Source of the DNA: Antedon bifida
Taxonomy: Eukaryota; Echinodermata; Crinoidea; Comatulida; Antedonidae
Assembly (NCBI GenBank): GCA_963402885.1
Contig: OY727093.1
Coordinates: 27,031,409 to 27,095,408, forward strand
Direction: 5' to 3'
Length of the DNA: 64,000 nt
Shown: piece by piece, positions 44,787 to 58,199 of the stretch
Layout: every line of letters begins with the position of its first letter
Numbering within the stretch: the first letter of the stretch is position 1
Translations under genes and position numbers: made by a program
Notes under the pieces: generated by a model
What the model saw: only the letters and a program-made list of their open reading frames with translations
What the model was told of the DNA's origin: nothing
The model's database searches: none

Positions 44787-47700
44787 ATGTATTTCTCTTC
44801 ATTAAGCAAAGGCCTTTGTTTATTGTTATTATGCCTCACGCCAAGAGTACGTTCTGCCCAGTATACTGTTGTTTCGAACCGTGCTCGTTTGGGTTGGACG
44901 TATGAATTACAAAATATCAACCGCGTTCAGTGCTTGTTAGAGTGTTCTAGAAACGTTTTCTGCTGGTCTGTAAACTATAGTGACGACCATTTAACTTGTC
45001 AAATTAGCGAGAACAGGGAAGACGAAGAAATGGTTGAAAATTTCCAACAAAATAATGTATATAAATACATGGAAAAGGTAAGATTTTAGTTCTATAGACT
45101 ATGTAAACAATTTGGGTAGTCCAGCTAAAAACCCCGGACAAACACAGTTAACAAAATTATTTCATGCAATTTGCATAAGATAAGATGATACTTCAGAGCG
45201 CTTATTCACATCCATTTTTTCTGCAACGGTGCTGTATGATACAAAATAGGTACAATTCAGCACTGTTAACATATTTAATTCATGTAATAGGATGGCATAA
45301 AAATTGTCGACGTTCATATATTTTAACGTATGTGCATGTTGCATTTCCGCGGATAACCCAAACTCGTCATAGTGACGAGTTCAAATCTAGTTATATGTGT
45401 GTTTTTTTTTTCAGGTCGTGAAACAAAATGTTTATCAATGTAAGTATTAATTATAAGGTAGGGCCTTGTTTACATTCTGTTTGGTGAATTTAAAAATTTG
45501 TAATTGTACATTTTAATGAGTAATTGATATGAGAAGAATACATTAATATTTTTCTATATCTTGATATAATTATAATAACCATCTAGGTCGTGCCCACAGA
45601 TGGTTCTCGAATACACAGTAATTTCAGCGCAAAACACTTTTTTATTTAATATACCGACTATAATACATTGTCGTTTACAGAAACGAATAATAGACACGAT
45701 GATTTATGTTTCAACTGAAATTAGCACCCTGGGAATTACTTATCACAATGAGTTCACATTTTAAAACATAAACTTGAACATTATGGCATCAGAGGACTCC
45801 CTCTTCTATTATTTTCAAATTACGATAGAAAACTGTTTACATATTTTAATTCACATGCTTTTAATTTATTGCTTGTAAACTGCGGGGTACCACAAGGATC
45901 TACGTTAGGTCCCTTACTTTCATTATTTATGTAAATGATATCCCAAACTCTTCTGAGTTAATTAATTATATATTATTTGCTGATGATACAAGTATTGTTT
46001 TATGCCATAACAATATTAATACACTTTTTGAATCACTTAATAGGGAATTACTGTGTGTCTCAGATTGGTTCAAGGCTAATAAACTATCGCTGAATATTGA
46101 TAAAACTAATTTTTTATATTTTGCAAGTGACAGAAGACACGCCCAAGGGAATAATAATAATTTAAAAATCAAAATTGAAATCACAATTGACACCCAATTT
46201 AACTGGAAACAGCAAGTAAAATTAGGCCTAGGTTGCCAGAAATATTGTATTGATTAATGGAAAAACTTCAATAGGCCTATATTTTACCAACAAATAATCT
46301 TTTTTCATTATATAATACCATGGTTCTTCCATATTTGTTGTATTGTAAATTGTTATGGGGAACTGTTACAAATAGCATTTTCAATGCCCATTCATTCATT
46401 TTATTGTTCCACATAACATAATAATGACAAAGACAAGACAAAGAAAAACAAAATTTTAAAACCTGGTTAATTCTTTGTTTATGTGTGGAAACTCAAATAA
46501 GCCAAAAAAAAGCTTTAAGGCTGAGTATTCCAAAATACATCACATTGTACATGGTAGGCCTACAAAGTTGGACCATCTCTTTAAATTACAGAAAAAAAGC
46601 GCTACGTATTTATTCTAAATCAACTTATCTAGCCCATACCAAACCACTCTTTTTAAAATTTAAAACATTAAATATATTTGATATAAATAGTTTGCAATAT
46701 GCTTTATTTATGTACAAATACGAAAATAATAAACTCCCAATATCATTTAATAACTACTTTATGAAACATAGTCAACTACATAGTTATAATACACGCAATG
46801 CAAATGATCTTTTACCTAAATGTACAAACAATTCGATCAAAAACTCTGTTAAATGCCATGGAGCTAAATTTAAATCTAAATTCAATCCATGTAGATATTA
46901 AAAATGCGTCTACAACTTCTAAATTAAAATTAGTATAGAAGAACTGTACTTTCAAGTTTATGATGAACGTTAAATATATTTTATAAGACCAGTTAAGATC
47001 GGATAAAATGGTTTAGATAGAAATTGTAGCGTTGTTTTCTTTTATTTATTATTAATTTATGTATATTTGTTGTTTTCTTTTTTTCTGTTATATCTTGGGG
47101 TGGGTCAAACTTAAAGTCTTTCTGACTTATATGACCCCCACCCCCACATGATTACTTCATTTTATTTATTTTACTGCATGTTATTATATTGTGGAAAACG
47201 TTGGTCAAGGGCTTTGAACCCATACATTGACATACGAAGTAAATAATTTAATCCATTCGACTACACAGACGGCTCGATTGAAAGCGTTTGCCTTAGTGAA
47301 TTGTAGTTAGATCAATTCTTAAGTCACACCTTTGGATATGACTAATGTTTTTTTTGTTACGTTTCATAAGGGGTTGCAACTTATGTACGAAAAGAAATAT
47401 CGCGACCGGGACGGAGTGAAGAGTTGGCGGTCATTTTAAAGAAATTCTCTTGTTTAGGCCTACATATTACACCATCGACATTGTTAAATTGTGTCACATC
47501 GTTTCAGATGTAGGCCTATGTCATTTTCTCATTTTGTTGACTTTATTATGGGGTTTTAAACCAGGTGTCAGTAAGAAGACTGCAGTAATAAAAAGTCCTA
47601 TCTCCGTAATTGTTTAATATTAGGGAGGTTTCGCAACCTTACGAATACGATAACGAAAACGGATACGTCATACATTTGTGAAACTTTTGAGCTGATCCCC

Positions 47701-49167
47701 ATTTCATATTCGTAAAGCGTATTCGTGTTGACGAATATCACCAGTCATATTCGTAACTACAACACGAGTTAGTTTTTGATCTATTTGCACATTTTGCATT
47801 TGAATCAGGAATGATTCATGATTATAATATAATTATAGATTTATTGAAAGTAATTTACTAAAGTAATTTACTAAAATGCCAAGTCAATTTTGATAAATAG
47901 CAGTTTTTAAAGTCCTCACTCGCTTTGATGTTACGCTAGGCCTAGGCAGCCAAGCACCAAGCAACACATACCTGCGCTTCGCTCAAATTTACCGCAGTCA
48001 TATTTTGGACGCGCCTCAATATTTCGTTGCCATGCGAAACAGATTTTTTTATGGTTTACGAAAACGAATACGTGTGCGTGACGTATCCGTTTTCGTTATC
48101 GTATTCGTAAGATTGCGAAACCTCTCTAATAAGTATCGAAACATCAATCAACGAATAAGAATAAACGGCTATGGACAATAAACACATGGCTGCATACAAT
48201 TATGTTATGGGCGACTTAAACTAATGTATTTTGTATTTCAGATTATTTGAATTACAATTCAGATAACTTGGTTACATTTGAAGATGCTTATGAGAGCTGT
48301 AAACAGAATCGAGGCACTCTAGCATCCTACGAGCATCTTTACAGAGCATTCCAACCACGAATGGAGAACTGTCACGAAGGTTGGCTTATAAGTGGAGAGA
48401 TTGCCTTTACAGAATCTGTCGGTGAAAAATGCGCGCTGAAACCACCAAATAATCGTAGTAATATATTTCCCTGTGGAACATATCTTAGCGGTTTTTTTTG
48501 TTACAAGGAATACGAGCACTCTCTAAATATTACTGACTATATTCCACCAAACCAGCGAATAATTAGACTGAAAGATGAATATGAACTAACCGCAGCAGAG
48601 TCCGAAGAGTGTTGCACAAACAACTATGGCGGCCGACTGGCAACTCCTTTTGAAGTTTATAATGCTTGGTACACACAGGGCGTAGATCTATGTGAGGACG
48701 CATGGTTTTTAAGAGGTTTGGGTGGAACAGCTTGTTTTTCTGATGGTAGTCCCTCTCAATTCTGGTCTTATACTAGTATTCAAGTCAAGTTGGAATACCC
48801 CAAATATAGATACTTTGCTATGTGTTACATTCCTAATCAAGGCGATAACCTAACATATCCATATCCTTTTCCTCCCCACGGTGTTGAGAATGTTTATGGC
48901 CGTAGAATTTTTACTCTCACTTATTATGAGGCACAAAACAGATGTCTTGGCTACAATGGTACATTAGCCACAAGAGCACAAGTCGAGTATGCTTATAATA
49001 ACTTTAGATTTGAATCCTGTAAATATGCCTGGGTTGAAAGTGGGGAGTTAATTGCCGCAACGGCGAATACCAATAGAGGCATATGTTCTCCCAATACCGG
49101 TTTTTCTTCTTACGGATACAAACCTTTTGATGATACTTGGAATGGTTATTGTTTTATCCCAAACTAA
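44787..49167 (+). CDS. Secreted PAN - triple Link domain protein (three exons)
   Basis: Exons 44787-45077, 45415-45439 and 48242-49167 (phases 0 then 1). Exon 1 starts at an ATG in good context (aaaatg) and encodes a signal peptide (KGLCLLLLCLTPRVRSA), then a PAN/apple-like module with four cysteines (VQCLLECSRNVFCWSVNY, DDHLTCQIS). The 25-nt micro-exon supplies VVKQNVYQ. Exon 3 holds three Link modules: LVTFEDAYESC...LASYEHLYRAF...CHEGWLISGE; ELTAAESEECC...LATPFEVYNAW...CEDAWFLRG; TLTYYEAQNRC...LATRAQVEYAY...CKYAWVESGE. The protein ends at TAA after the third Link, with no membrane helix, so it should be secreted. Link modules in vertebrates bind hyaluronan; echinoderm ligands are unproven. 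About 414 codons. Confidence 0.85.
45740..46905 (+). mobile_element. Degraded LINE reverse transcriptase fragment
   Basis: RT motifs in broken frames: VNCGVPQGSTLGPLLS, then FADDTSIVL, then WFKANKLSLNIDKT, and a C-terminal part at 46485-46901 (KALRIYSKS, LHSYNTRNANDLL). A frameshift follows the GVPQGS motif, and a short insertion lies near 46375-46470. Sits in the second intron of the PAN-Link gene, same strand. A different family from the LINE at 32.6-34.4 kb. Confidence 0.8.
47195..47420 (-). mobile_element. tRNA-derived SINE, copy 2
   Basis: Diverged copy of the SINE at 1684-1905, including the tRNA-like head and the AAAGCGTTTGCCTTAG and GTACGAAAAGAAATATCGCG segments. Lies in the second intron of the PAN-Link gene. 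Confidence 0.6.
47618..48131. mobile_element. 514-bp MITE in the PAN-Link intron
   Basis: Terminal inverted repeats of about 50 bp: TATTAGGGAGGTTTCGCAAC...ACGAAAACGGATACGTCA and complement ending CCTCTCTAATA. No coding frame inside. Confidence 0.8.
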
Positions 49168-49286
49168 AGCTTGTTAGACAAATTTAGTCACGGGGAGAAT
49201 CCAATATTATTTTCACAGAGAAAAACGATCGATCTACTCTTTCCACTAGAGCAAATAACTGTTATTTCATTTCGACTGATTCGCGG

Positions 49287-49841
49287 CACTCGTGAACGCG
49301 CCATAACTCATTTCTTGTGCTATGATTGGTTGCGAAAGTTTTCGCTTTCAAACAAGTAGAAACCATTTGAAGTAATTTTAATTTGACGTCTCAGCGATCA
49401 TGTTACGTCACTGTATAAACTACGCAACATCATCATGGCCCGATCTACAAATACCATGCCAGGCCGCTATAAAAACTGTCTTTAGTCAACCGTATTGAAT
49501 GATCGCGTCGTTGAAGTTTTAATTAACTACACCTATTCTTTGAACAGAATGAGACCGTAAATCACTCGTGAACGCGCCATAACTCATTTCTTGTGCTATG
49601 ATTGGTGGCGAAAGTTTTCGCTTTCAAACAAGTAGAAACCATTTGAAGTAATTTTAATTTGACGTCTCAGCGATCATGTTACGTCACTGTATAAACTACG
49701 CAACCTCATCATGGCCCGATCTACAAATACCATGCCAGGCCGCTATAAAAACTGTCTTTAGTCAACCGTATCGAATGATCGCGTCGTTGAAGTTTTAATT
49801 AACTACACCTATTCTTTGAACAGAATGAGACCGTAAATCAC
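49287..49841. repeat. 276-bp tandem duplication with promoter-like motifs
   Basis: Two nearly identical units, 49287-49562 and 49563-49841, lie just after the PAN-Link gene. Each carries, in order on the plus strand, an inverted CCAAT (ATTGG), a TGACGTCT, a TTACGTCA (both CRE-like) and a TATAAAAA. A shorter diverged echo of the unit's end is seen near 50697-50735. No open reading frame of note follows. Confidence 0.85.
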
Positions 49842-52800
49842 GGTTTGGTGGGCTCATTGAGTAAAACGCCATGGCCTTTGATATCAATGCTTAGGACGTT
49901 CGAGTTCAATCCGCGACATGTGTAATTATTAATTATCACCGGTTAAAGCTAAAATCAAAACTAGACCATAATGTAATTACAAAACTAGCAAAAAAGATAC
50001 GAAACCTCACAAAAACAATTGCAAAATATAACAAAACATGAAAATAAAATGTAAATGAACTAAAAAAAACACAAACACAAATAAAACGAATCCAAATGGG
50101 TGTCGTGTTTCGACAAAATATTAACAGCCAAAAAAAATCGGAGTGCATTAATTTCGGACACTTTTTGTGTGCGTAAGCAGCTGTAGTTTTATTATTCTAT
50201 AATTTATTTCATATTCATATTTTTAAAAAAACCAACCTAACAGTTCTTGTTTCCGCAGCAATGTATTTTCCAATCGAGTTATGCTAAACTTTTTTATGTT
50301 ATCTGTATGTATCAAATAACTAATATTATACGAAAAAAATAATAATAATATAGTTTGGCACTTAGGCTATACTTTCATAAATTAGTGTTTGCGCGCATCA
50401 TCTAATTCACACAGCACAATTTTTCTTTAGCGTCTTTTATTTTCGCAAAGTCTGATCAGTCAAAAGTAAAGTATAAAGTTCCATATCCAGTATTGCTTTC
50501 ATTTTTTAGTCTACATATATTTCAAAGTGAAGGGATAGTGTATAACAATCAATGGCCGCCGTAAATACAGTAGTTCCGAATGTTATGCTTGATACAATTT
50601 GGTTTTATTTTAATAATTTGTACTTTTATCAGAGTGCTCTTTTGATGTACTTGCCCATTTAATGTATATAACCACATAGGACAGAAAAAGACCGTGCGAA
50701 GTTTTAATTAATTACACTTATTCTTCTAATTATAAAATATTAAGGTTTTCCAACTACATTGATAATCAATTATTGTGTATTTTAACATATTTTATTGATA
50801 TGAATTGAACCTCACTTATTTTAACCAGTTTTATGTAGGCAAAAGTGCTTGATGCAAAGCATAATATAAATAGTTGCAATGCACTACAGGCTGTTGCATG
50901 AGGAGTACTTCAATATTTAGGTGTTTGGCTCTGAACGTGCATGTGCTTTGCTCTAAACATAAGAAAGAAAATAGTAGTTTCAAAATGTGAACATTTAATG
51001 TTTGGTCTTATTTTTGATGTTGGTGTTTTTCTTGTTTAGTTTTGTTAATCCAAGTAAATGTATTTTAATGATAGTTTTATAGATAAAAAAATACTTTACT
51101 ATATTCAAGAGTTCTGCTTCTGTTAAAATGCTAAACATGGGATGACAGGATAAACTTTAACATTTTAATTCTTTACGTACCAATTGAACATAAACTCTTC
51201 AATGCATATTTACATGTGAAATCTGTAGACCTACGTATCAATACCGACCCGTCGTAGATTGGTACAACTGTATAGTTATATAAATTTGACAGACATAATT
51301 ATAGTAACTTGAAACCGCTTAGTGATATCATAAATTAATGAATAGAAGGATACGTATCGACGGTGGAATAAAACGATTTTTCTACGGGCTTGACTATACT
51401 AAAGCACTGCTGCCAATCAAACAAACACGCTCTTTGAACTGCGTGTCTCTAACTGCGGTCCTTTATAGAACGCTGCGAATCAACTGTTACATTTCTTGAC
51501 AACAAATATACCCATGTAGAAATCGTATGCGCAGTATGATTGTTCTATTGACATGTCTGCGTCGATGATTGACAACAAGAAGATATTGCTGAACAATTTG
51601 TTTTAATTTCATCAAAATCGGACTACTAAGTTCACTTTCTTACGACCATAATTGTAAGTAGTTGGTAATATTAATAAAATATGCAATTTTTATATTTGAA
51701 TCATCATATTGTCATGCAACCTACTGAAATTACCAATTGCGTTAATCTATAGAATATTAAATTATGTATTTGACCATGTATGTCGTTACCGTGTGCAATG
51801 GTGTGCAGTACAACAAACTCTACAGCTCACTATGTCGGTCGGTCGGTTGGTTGGTCGGTCGGTTGGTCGGTAAACACTAACTTGAGCACGCGACTGCAGC
51901 CAGTATATGGCCTTGTTAATATATGGCTAAGCAGGGTTTCGTCATGAATCTCCCTAATTATCGATGTGATTATATTTAAATTGTAGTGCCTGGTGATTGG
52001 CTAGTGGTTGTGTCATCTACATCACAGCTAATCACCGGGCCTAATCGAACCAAAACTGCTATATCTGATCCACAATATTATTTCTACAAGATACAAGAAG
52101 TAGACAAAGGTAAGTATATAGATCATGATCTAAACTTAAGATAAAATGTCGGCTAACCCATTGGATACTAGGATAGCAGCTAGCATAAATATGAAATCAT
52201 GCCAAGATGCTAAGGTTGTTGCGCATGTGCAGTAAGCAATATATTAGGCACGCGACCGTCGGTTAATTAAACTGTGTTTATTTTGTAAAATTATGGGCTT
52301 TGTTGATTAGAAAGGAAGCTTTGATTTCAAACTGATGCATATCCTTCTGTTCATTATTCCATGGTGATAGGCTTATACTGTAAAGTTTTCAATTAATTTT
52401 GAACCCGTGATAATAGCATGTAATTCAATAACTATTTTAGACATTGTTTAATTCTGAGATAGGCGGACACAGTGAAAAAATCTCAGTGCAATCACAGATA
52501 GGAATATTATGTAAAACGTGCTGTAGATGTTATACCAATCATGGTACACTGTGTATGTCAAATGAAGGGTTTCGATCATAATCTATCAAATTCATCGTTC
52601 CTTTTCAACAATTCAAAACGTTCCTATAGATGTTTACAAAATATAATGAACTGAATTTAGATTTTCTACATTATATTTTAACATGTATTTTGATTTGAAC
52701 AGTGTAGAGAATACCGTTGCGCAATTTGAATCAAAATTCTTTATTAAAATTGCGCAGACAATTTCACACAGCGCAATGTATTTTCAATATTAAAAAAAAG

Positions 52801-55706
52801 ATTTCCTTGTGAACTTTAAAATTACACGTTTTCTTGATGTGAATAAACTGATTTTTAAAAAATTATTTGCACATGATTTTTGTAGAATTCTTTTGTATAG
52901 AATTTTGCAAACTGATCGTTTTTACATTTAACGGCGTGATGTGTGCACATTAACGGCGTGATGTTTGCACATTAACGGCGTGATGTTTGCACATTAACGG
53001 CGTGATGTTTGCACATTAACGGCGTGATGTTTGCACATTAACGGCGTCAACAATATTCATCATTATCAAGCAATTGTTTGATGTTTTGTAATTGTTATAA
53101 TTGTTAAATTTTAATTCTTTTTCTAAACTCAAGCATTTCCACTTCTGTTGCATTTTGAGTATCTATACCGAATAAAAAAATAAAATATAGATTAAAAAAT
53201 TTACATGTTGAGCCTGTCTCTTGTGATATATCGCAGTGTCATTTTTATATTCTATTTGAAAACATAATTATACAAATAAAACTTACCACATACATTTTTA
53301 ATGCCAGGGAAAATGTCTTGTGGATTGAAAAGATGCAGAAGAAGCCAATTAGGTTCTCCGGGATTGTATATTGAGAAGTTTCCTTTCTAATATTGGTAAT
53401 CAAAGTATCGGTAATTCACAAATGATTGTGGGCCCAGATAGACTAGAAGATTGTTTAATTACCTTTATGCTTCTGGTCTGCCTGGGCCCACGGTATTTAC
53501 TTAAAAGGTACGTTTGGAGATCAGATACAACCTAGAGCATAGTTGATATCTTGTTATGTTTACAACGCATGCTAGACAAGCTAGACTAAATTCCATATAG
53601 AGGATGTCTAGTGTCAAATTCTTGATATTGATAAGATTGGATTGGATAGCTACTTTAGAGCAAGTGAGCATAATTCCTACTGTCATAAGCTATTTACAAC
53701 AGGGCGTGTAAAGTCTCTTGTGCCTGACTTAACGCTGATTCATCTCATTCGGCTCATAGTTCCCCATCAACATGCATTTTTTAGCAATTCGTCATCGTCT
53801 CAATAAATTAATATCTTTACACTTCACTTAAATGTTACGGATGATTCAATTTGTGTAAGTGGAGTGCACATTGACAAAAATAGCACTTTGGATTATTTAA
53901 TTATTAAACGAAAAGTTTATAAACTGCAAAACTATGTTTGAAAAACCATTAAAAAGCCAATGATAGCATCAGCAGAAATCATTGGTACTGTAGATTTAGT
54001 TTGTTTAGTGGAAGGCAGGCTAAACATTACCCCCCGGTATTTTTTCTTAGGTTCTCTTAGAAAACAACAGCGTAGACAATTGACTAAGATAATATATGAC
54101 TGTAATAAAGATAATAAAAACATCGATGAATTTCAGTAGCATCTATGTTAATTGCTATTCCTACTGTTTACATATACTTTTCTTTATGGTTATATATAAA
54201 TAATATAATAATTATATTCGATTTTAGTTTATAAGTAGGCAATTTTTGTTCTCATTTGGTAAGAGATAATATAAATTGTTAATTATAATGATTACCGGTA
54301 TCATTATAGTGTTGAATCATGTTGCGTCATGTTATAAGAAACACAATGCCGACGTGTTTAACGTTTCATCTAGAAAGTCAGTAGTTATGCTCAGACGGCA
54401 GCTAGGTCTATTTACAATTTAAGTCAAACATGAAAGTATACGCACGCGTTACTTCCGATGAGCGTCCAGCCATGATACTTAATACAAGGTACACCATTCA
54501 CACCATTTTAAGTAAGCTATGCAAATTTGTGAAGCACCATTCACAATATTAATGATTAGAGGCCTACTACTACTGCTTTGAATTACAGTGATTACGTCTA
54601 CACGAAGCTAGTTCGCTGGTGCCTATCCTTGTAATTCGTGTGTACGGGGAAGTAGCATATTCACTTATGAGACTTCTCATGATGAGTGGCCTAAATTGTA
54701 TGTAGTGAGACAAAGGTTACACAAAGAGCGTGCACTACACAGTGCTGCTTACAAAAAAAAAATCTGCTATTTCAGAGCTTACATAGGACTTGTCTGCACG
54801 TGCCTATGAAATATCATTTTATTAACTTAGTATATTCCTATTATGTTATTTCAAAATCTTCAGCATGCAGTCGAGTTTATATTTTGACATTCATTTAAAG
54901 GCGTTATACGTTTCAAGCATGTTGATGGTTTGAGGAACAGCAGAGGTAAGATCAGAACACATGATTTAAAAATATATATATATTTTTAATTAATCAATTT
55001 AAATGACGTCATGATCAATAAGAACAATAACATTGTATCTTTTGTTTTACGTATTTTTAAGAAAAATGCATAATTTCTAGTTATAAGTTTTTTATCCAGT
55101 TTTGTCATATCTTATCCAGTACGTACTGTACATGTTTGTTCTCCTCTCCATCCAAGAATTCTCATCAGGAGGTGGGAACACCATGAATGATTAATAAAAA
55201 AGTATCTTATATATTGTAAATATATGAATGTACATAAAAAACTAGCACCATTCGCATTGCAGATTTTTTTTTCACTTTTGTTGTTTAACATAAACTGAAT
55301 ATATTTAAAATTTATTATGCAATATAATTATGCTATTTTGTATGGTAAAATAAATATAATAAAACACATTTAAATCAAACCTACGGCAGTCATATCAACT
55401 ACATTATATTTAAAGAACACCCATGGATTTTGACAAAACGGTTTTTAATTCATTATATAAAAAGAAGTCTTTTTGTGTCACGGAATATAAAGGTTATTTA
55501 GAATTCTTGTAGAATAGCCGTGGAATTCATAATTGGGTGAAAACATATCGCGTAAATGAGAAGGAAGGAGAGCATTTTGGCTTTTGTAAAAAATGAACAT
55601 AAAAATATATATATATATATAAATGTCAGTATATCACCGGGCGGTTTCGAATTAATGTTCATTGCTTAATGTGTTTATATATATATTTATATATAAATCT
55701 GTCAAT
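49842..55706. other. Gene-poor stretch
   Basis: Contains a CGGT repeat (51826-51922), a short hairpin (about 51988-52043) and the 22-bp minisatellite. At 53947-54139 a plus-strand frame (EIIGTVDLVCLVEGRLNITP, then FLGSLRKQQRRQLTKIIYD, stop) looks like a decayed coding remnant of unknown type. Nothing else is supported. Confidence 0.4.
52931..53047. repeat. 22-bp minisatellite
   Basis: Five full copies plus a partial sixth of a 22-bp unit beginning ACGGCGTGATGTTTGCAC, almost without variation. Confidence 0.9.
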
Positions 55707-56517
55707 CTATATATAAATTATGGTTAATTCTGACATAGGCGAGCACAATGGAAAAACTTCGGTACTAATCTTCGCCTTGGATACCTACCTTATCTATATC
55801 AGATGTACCGCGAAACGTAGATTTGATAACATTAGTTTTCAGTACTACGCTATTGTTCCATATTTCTTTCTTAGGAAGATATTATAAAGGGTTTTATAAG
55901 AAATTTTCTGATTTTAATCGGTAAATTTTAACTCTACGCGCTGTAGAAGTAATTTCCGGGTTCACGGTAAGGCGTGTCAATCACTTTACAAGTTCCCTGC
56001 ATGGTTGGTTTCCACCAGAGAGTTGTAAAACAACTCCCTGTTTCAACTTAGTTGGCCGTTGGTGCTTGGTGGCGACAGCAATTTTGGCTTTTTGTTTATT
56101 TTCGGACCGCGCGTGTGAAAAGTATAGTAGTACATAAAGATCAAATTAAATATATTCATAAAACATATGAGTAAATTGTGGGAAATAATATACAAAATTA
56201 AGAGAATTGATGATAAGAGCTTTTGTTTGAAATTGAATGAAACCACGATAGCCGAGTTGTTGAGTAAGCTGCCAGGCCTTTATGTATACTGTGCGCTATC
56301 TGTGTCCCGTCAGGACCCTGGGATACTTCTGCCCATGATGTTGCAAGCCCTCTAAAGCGTCTTCCTTCTTAGGCCAAAACAGCTCACTGTGTCGCGGAAT
56401 AATGTATTAAGTATACCAATTAGGATGATATTTATTTGAATAAACGCCCGGAACACCCCCAATAAAACATCAATTAAAATTATAATAATAATCCAAATAC
56501 CATCTAATAAACGCCCA
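55707..56517. repeat. Interspersed repeat family, copy 2
   Basis: Inverse copy of 38297-39155, with the same hairpin and boundary sequences. Confidence 0.75.
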
Positions 56518-57012
56518 ACACAATTATACTATTTTTAGTAGATTTCATCGAACTGTCGAACTACAATTTACCAAGCATTTGTTATTCTTTTTTACCACTT
56601 TTCATATCTACAATAAACACTATACGTAAAACGTGTCATCTAAGACACTGTGAAACAGGTTAGTGAGTAGGTTTAGTTTTACGAATATCAAAAGCATTTA
56701 AATAATGGTAACCGACCAATTTTTGGACGTATGGTGAATTGAGGACAGGAAGACAGACAGTGGTTAAACATTTTTCTAGAACGGTGTACAGGGTTCAATT
56801 CAATAAACATTTATTTACAAAATCTGAATACATAGGAAAACAAATAGGCCTAAACAGTATGGTACAGAATTATTTTTAAAAAAATCAGAAAATAAAGGAA
56901 GAAGATGTTGGGAAACTTCTTGAGTTGGGCGAGCCTCGACAGAAAAAAAAAATAAAATCTGTTTTATTAAAAATGATGCAACGTGTATTATTTTTAAAGT
57001 GTTAAATTATTA

Positions 57013-57270
57013 TTATTTTCCTTTCAAGTAATCTTGATGCTTGGCATTGTTTCCCTGGCTGACCACTTCCTCTTCTCTACTGTCCACTTCATCTTCTTCA
57101 TGCCTCTCATCCGTGATCCACATTCTCACCAGTTTAATAATAAAAAAACTGTCAAACAAAATGATGAAAATAGAGATAATAATAGTTATGATTAATAAAA
57201 TATTGATTGATAAATGAAATTCAAAAGGAAAAAGAAAAAGAAAAACGTCTTTTATTAATGTTGTTTTCAA
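57013..57270 (-). other. Open frame of uncertain status with a hydrophobic segment
   Basis: Minus-strand frame of up to 85 codons: a hydrophobic stretch (LLIITIIISIFIILF) followed by a charged tail (DERHEEDEVDSREEEVVSQG). It could be the last exon of a membrane protein or chance in AT-rich DNA. No neighbours support it. Confidence 0.2.
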
Positions 57271-57341
57271 TTATGAGTTAGTGTTATATAATAATAATAA
57301 TAATCTTCTGTTCGTTGATCATTCCTGATTTTGGGGGAAAC

Positions 57342-58155
57342 TCAAAGATGGTTAAGGTCAGAAACTGATCTGATGACGATCTTTTTCTTGTTCTTTAGCA
57401 GACAGTGTACTCTTTCATCTGTGGACCAGGCAGCTTCAACTGATTCATTACGTGTTGCTAGATGTAACAGATTTAAGCGTCTAGATGTTAGGTTCTCAGT
57501 AATTGAGTAACCAGATTTTTTTAGTTGTCGTTTATTGCGAAAAACATCAGAGCGAGTGCGATATGAGGTGAATTTGATAATAATAGGTCTTGGTTTGGAT
57601 TTAGATACTGGTAATACATCGGTGCCAGGATTTAGTTTCTTTCTGCCTTAACGATGTGTGCGATCAATATCATAAATTTCAACCCTTTCTCAGATCCTTG
57701 TTGTTATTACATCTAGTGCCAGTGTATCTGTATTTCCTTAAAATACTCAGGAACATCCTGTAATAATAGACAGTTACGTCTGCTATACTGTTCTAATTCA
57801 TCAATAAAGTGTCATTCTGTTCACGAAGATTAGAAATGTTTGCCGCCGTTACATCGTTGTCAATGGCAATGCTCTTATAAACACTGTCAGTAACCTGATC
57901 AATTATAAATTTGCTGATTTCAGCAATTAGCGTTTTACTATCACATACAGCTTTAATTATTTCCCAAAGAGTTCAGGTGACGATAATATATGATTGATAA
58001 TGATTGTTGCCACAATTGAAATTAATTGAAGATTGTCATGAAGGGGTCCGACTCCGAGACCTAGCAGTGATACCGGTTTCGCCTCTGCTGCTGGCATGGC
58101 TTGTTCCGGGTCATCCGTTAGTTGGTATGGGCCTAGCTCTTTCTTACCTCAATTA
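57342..58155 (-). pseudogene. LINE ORF1 (L1/Tx1-type RNA-binding protein) remnant
   Basis: Minus-strand frames resemble the ORF1 protein of L1-like LINEs. First comes a coiled-coil part (IAEISKFIIDQVTDSVYKSI), then DELEQYSRRNCLLLQDVPE, then EIYDIDRTHR with an in-frame stop where ORF1 proteins usually have Leu-Gly. Last is PRPIIIKFTSYRTRSDVFRN, SITENLTSRRLNLLHLA and VEAAWSTDERV, ending at TGA (57342-57344). At least one frameshift and one stop, so not functional. Confidence 0.8.
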
Positions 58156-58199
58156 TCATTATATCTTTCTTTTACATTTTTTGTTTGGTAGATCTAGTT

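Noticed and set aside
52931..53047. Possible CRISPR-like array
   Set aside because: The 22-bp units are contiguous with no unique spacers, so this is a minisatellite in a eukaryotic genome.
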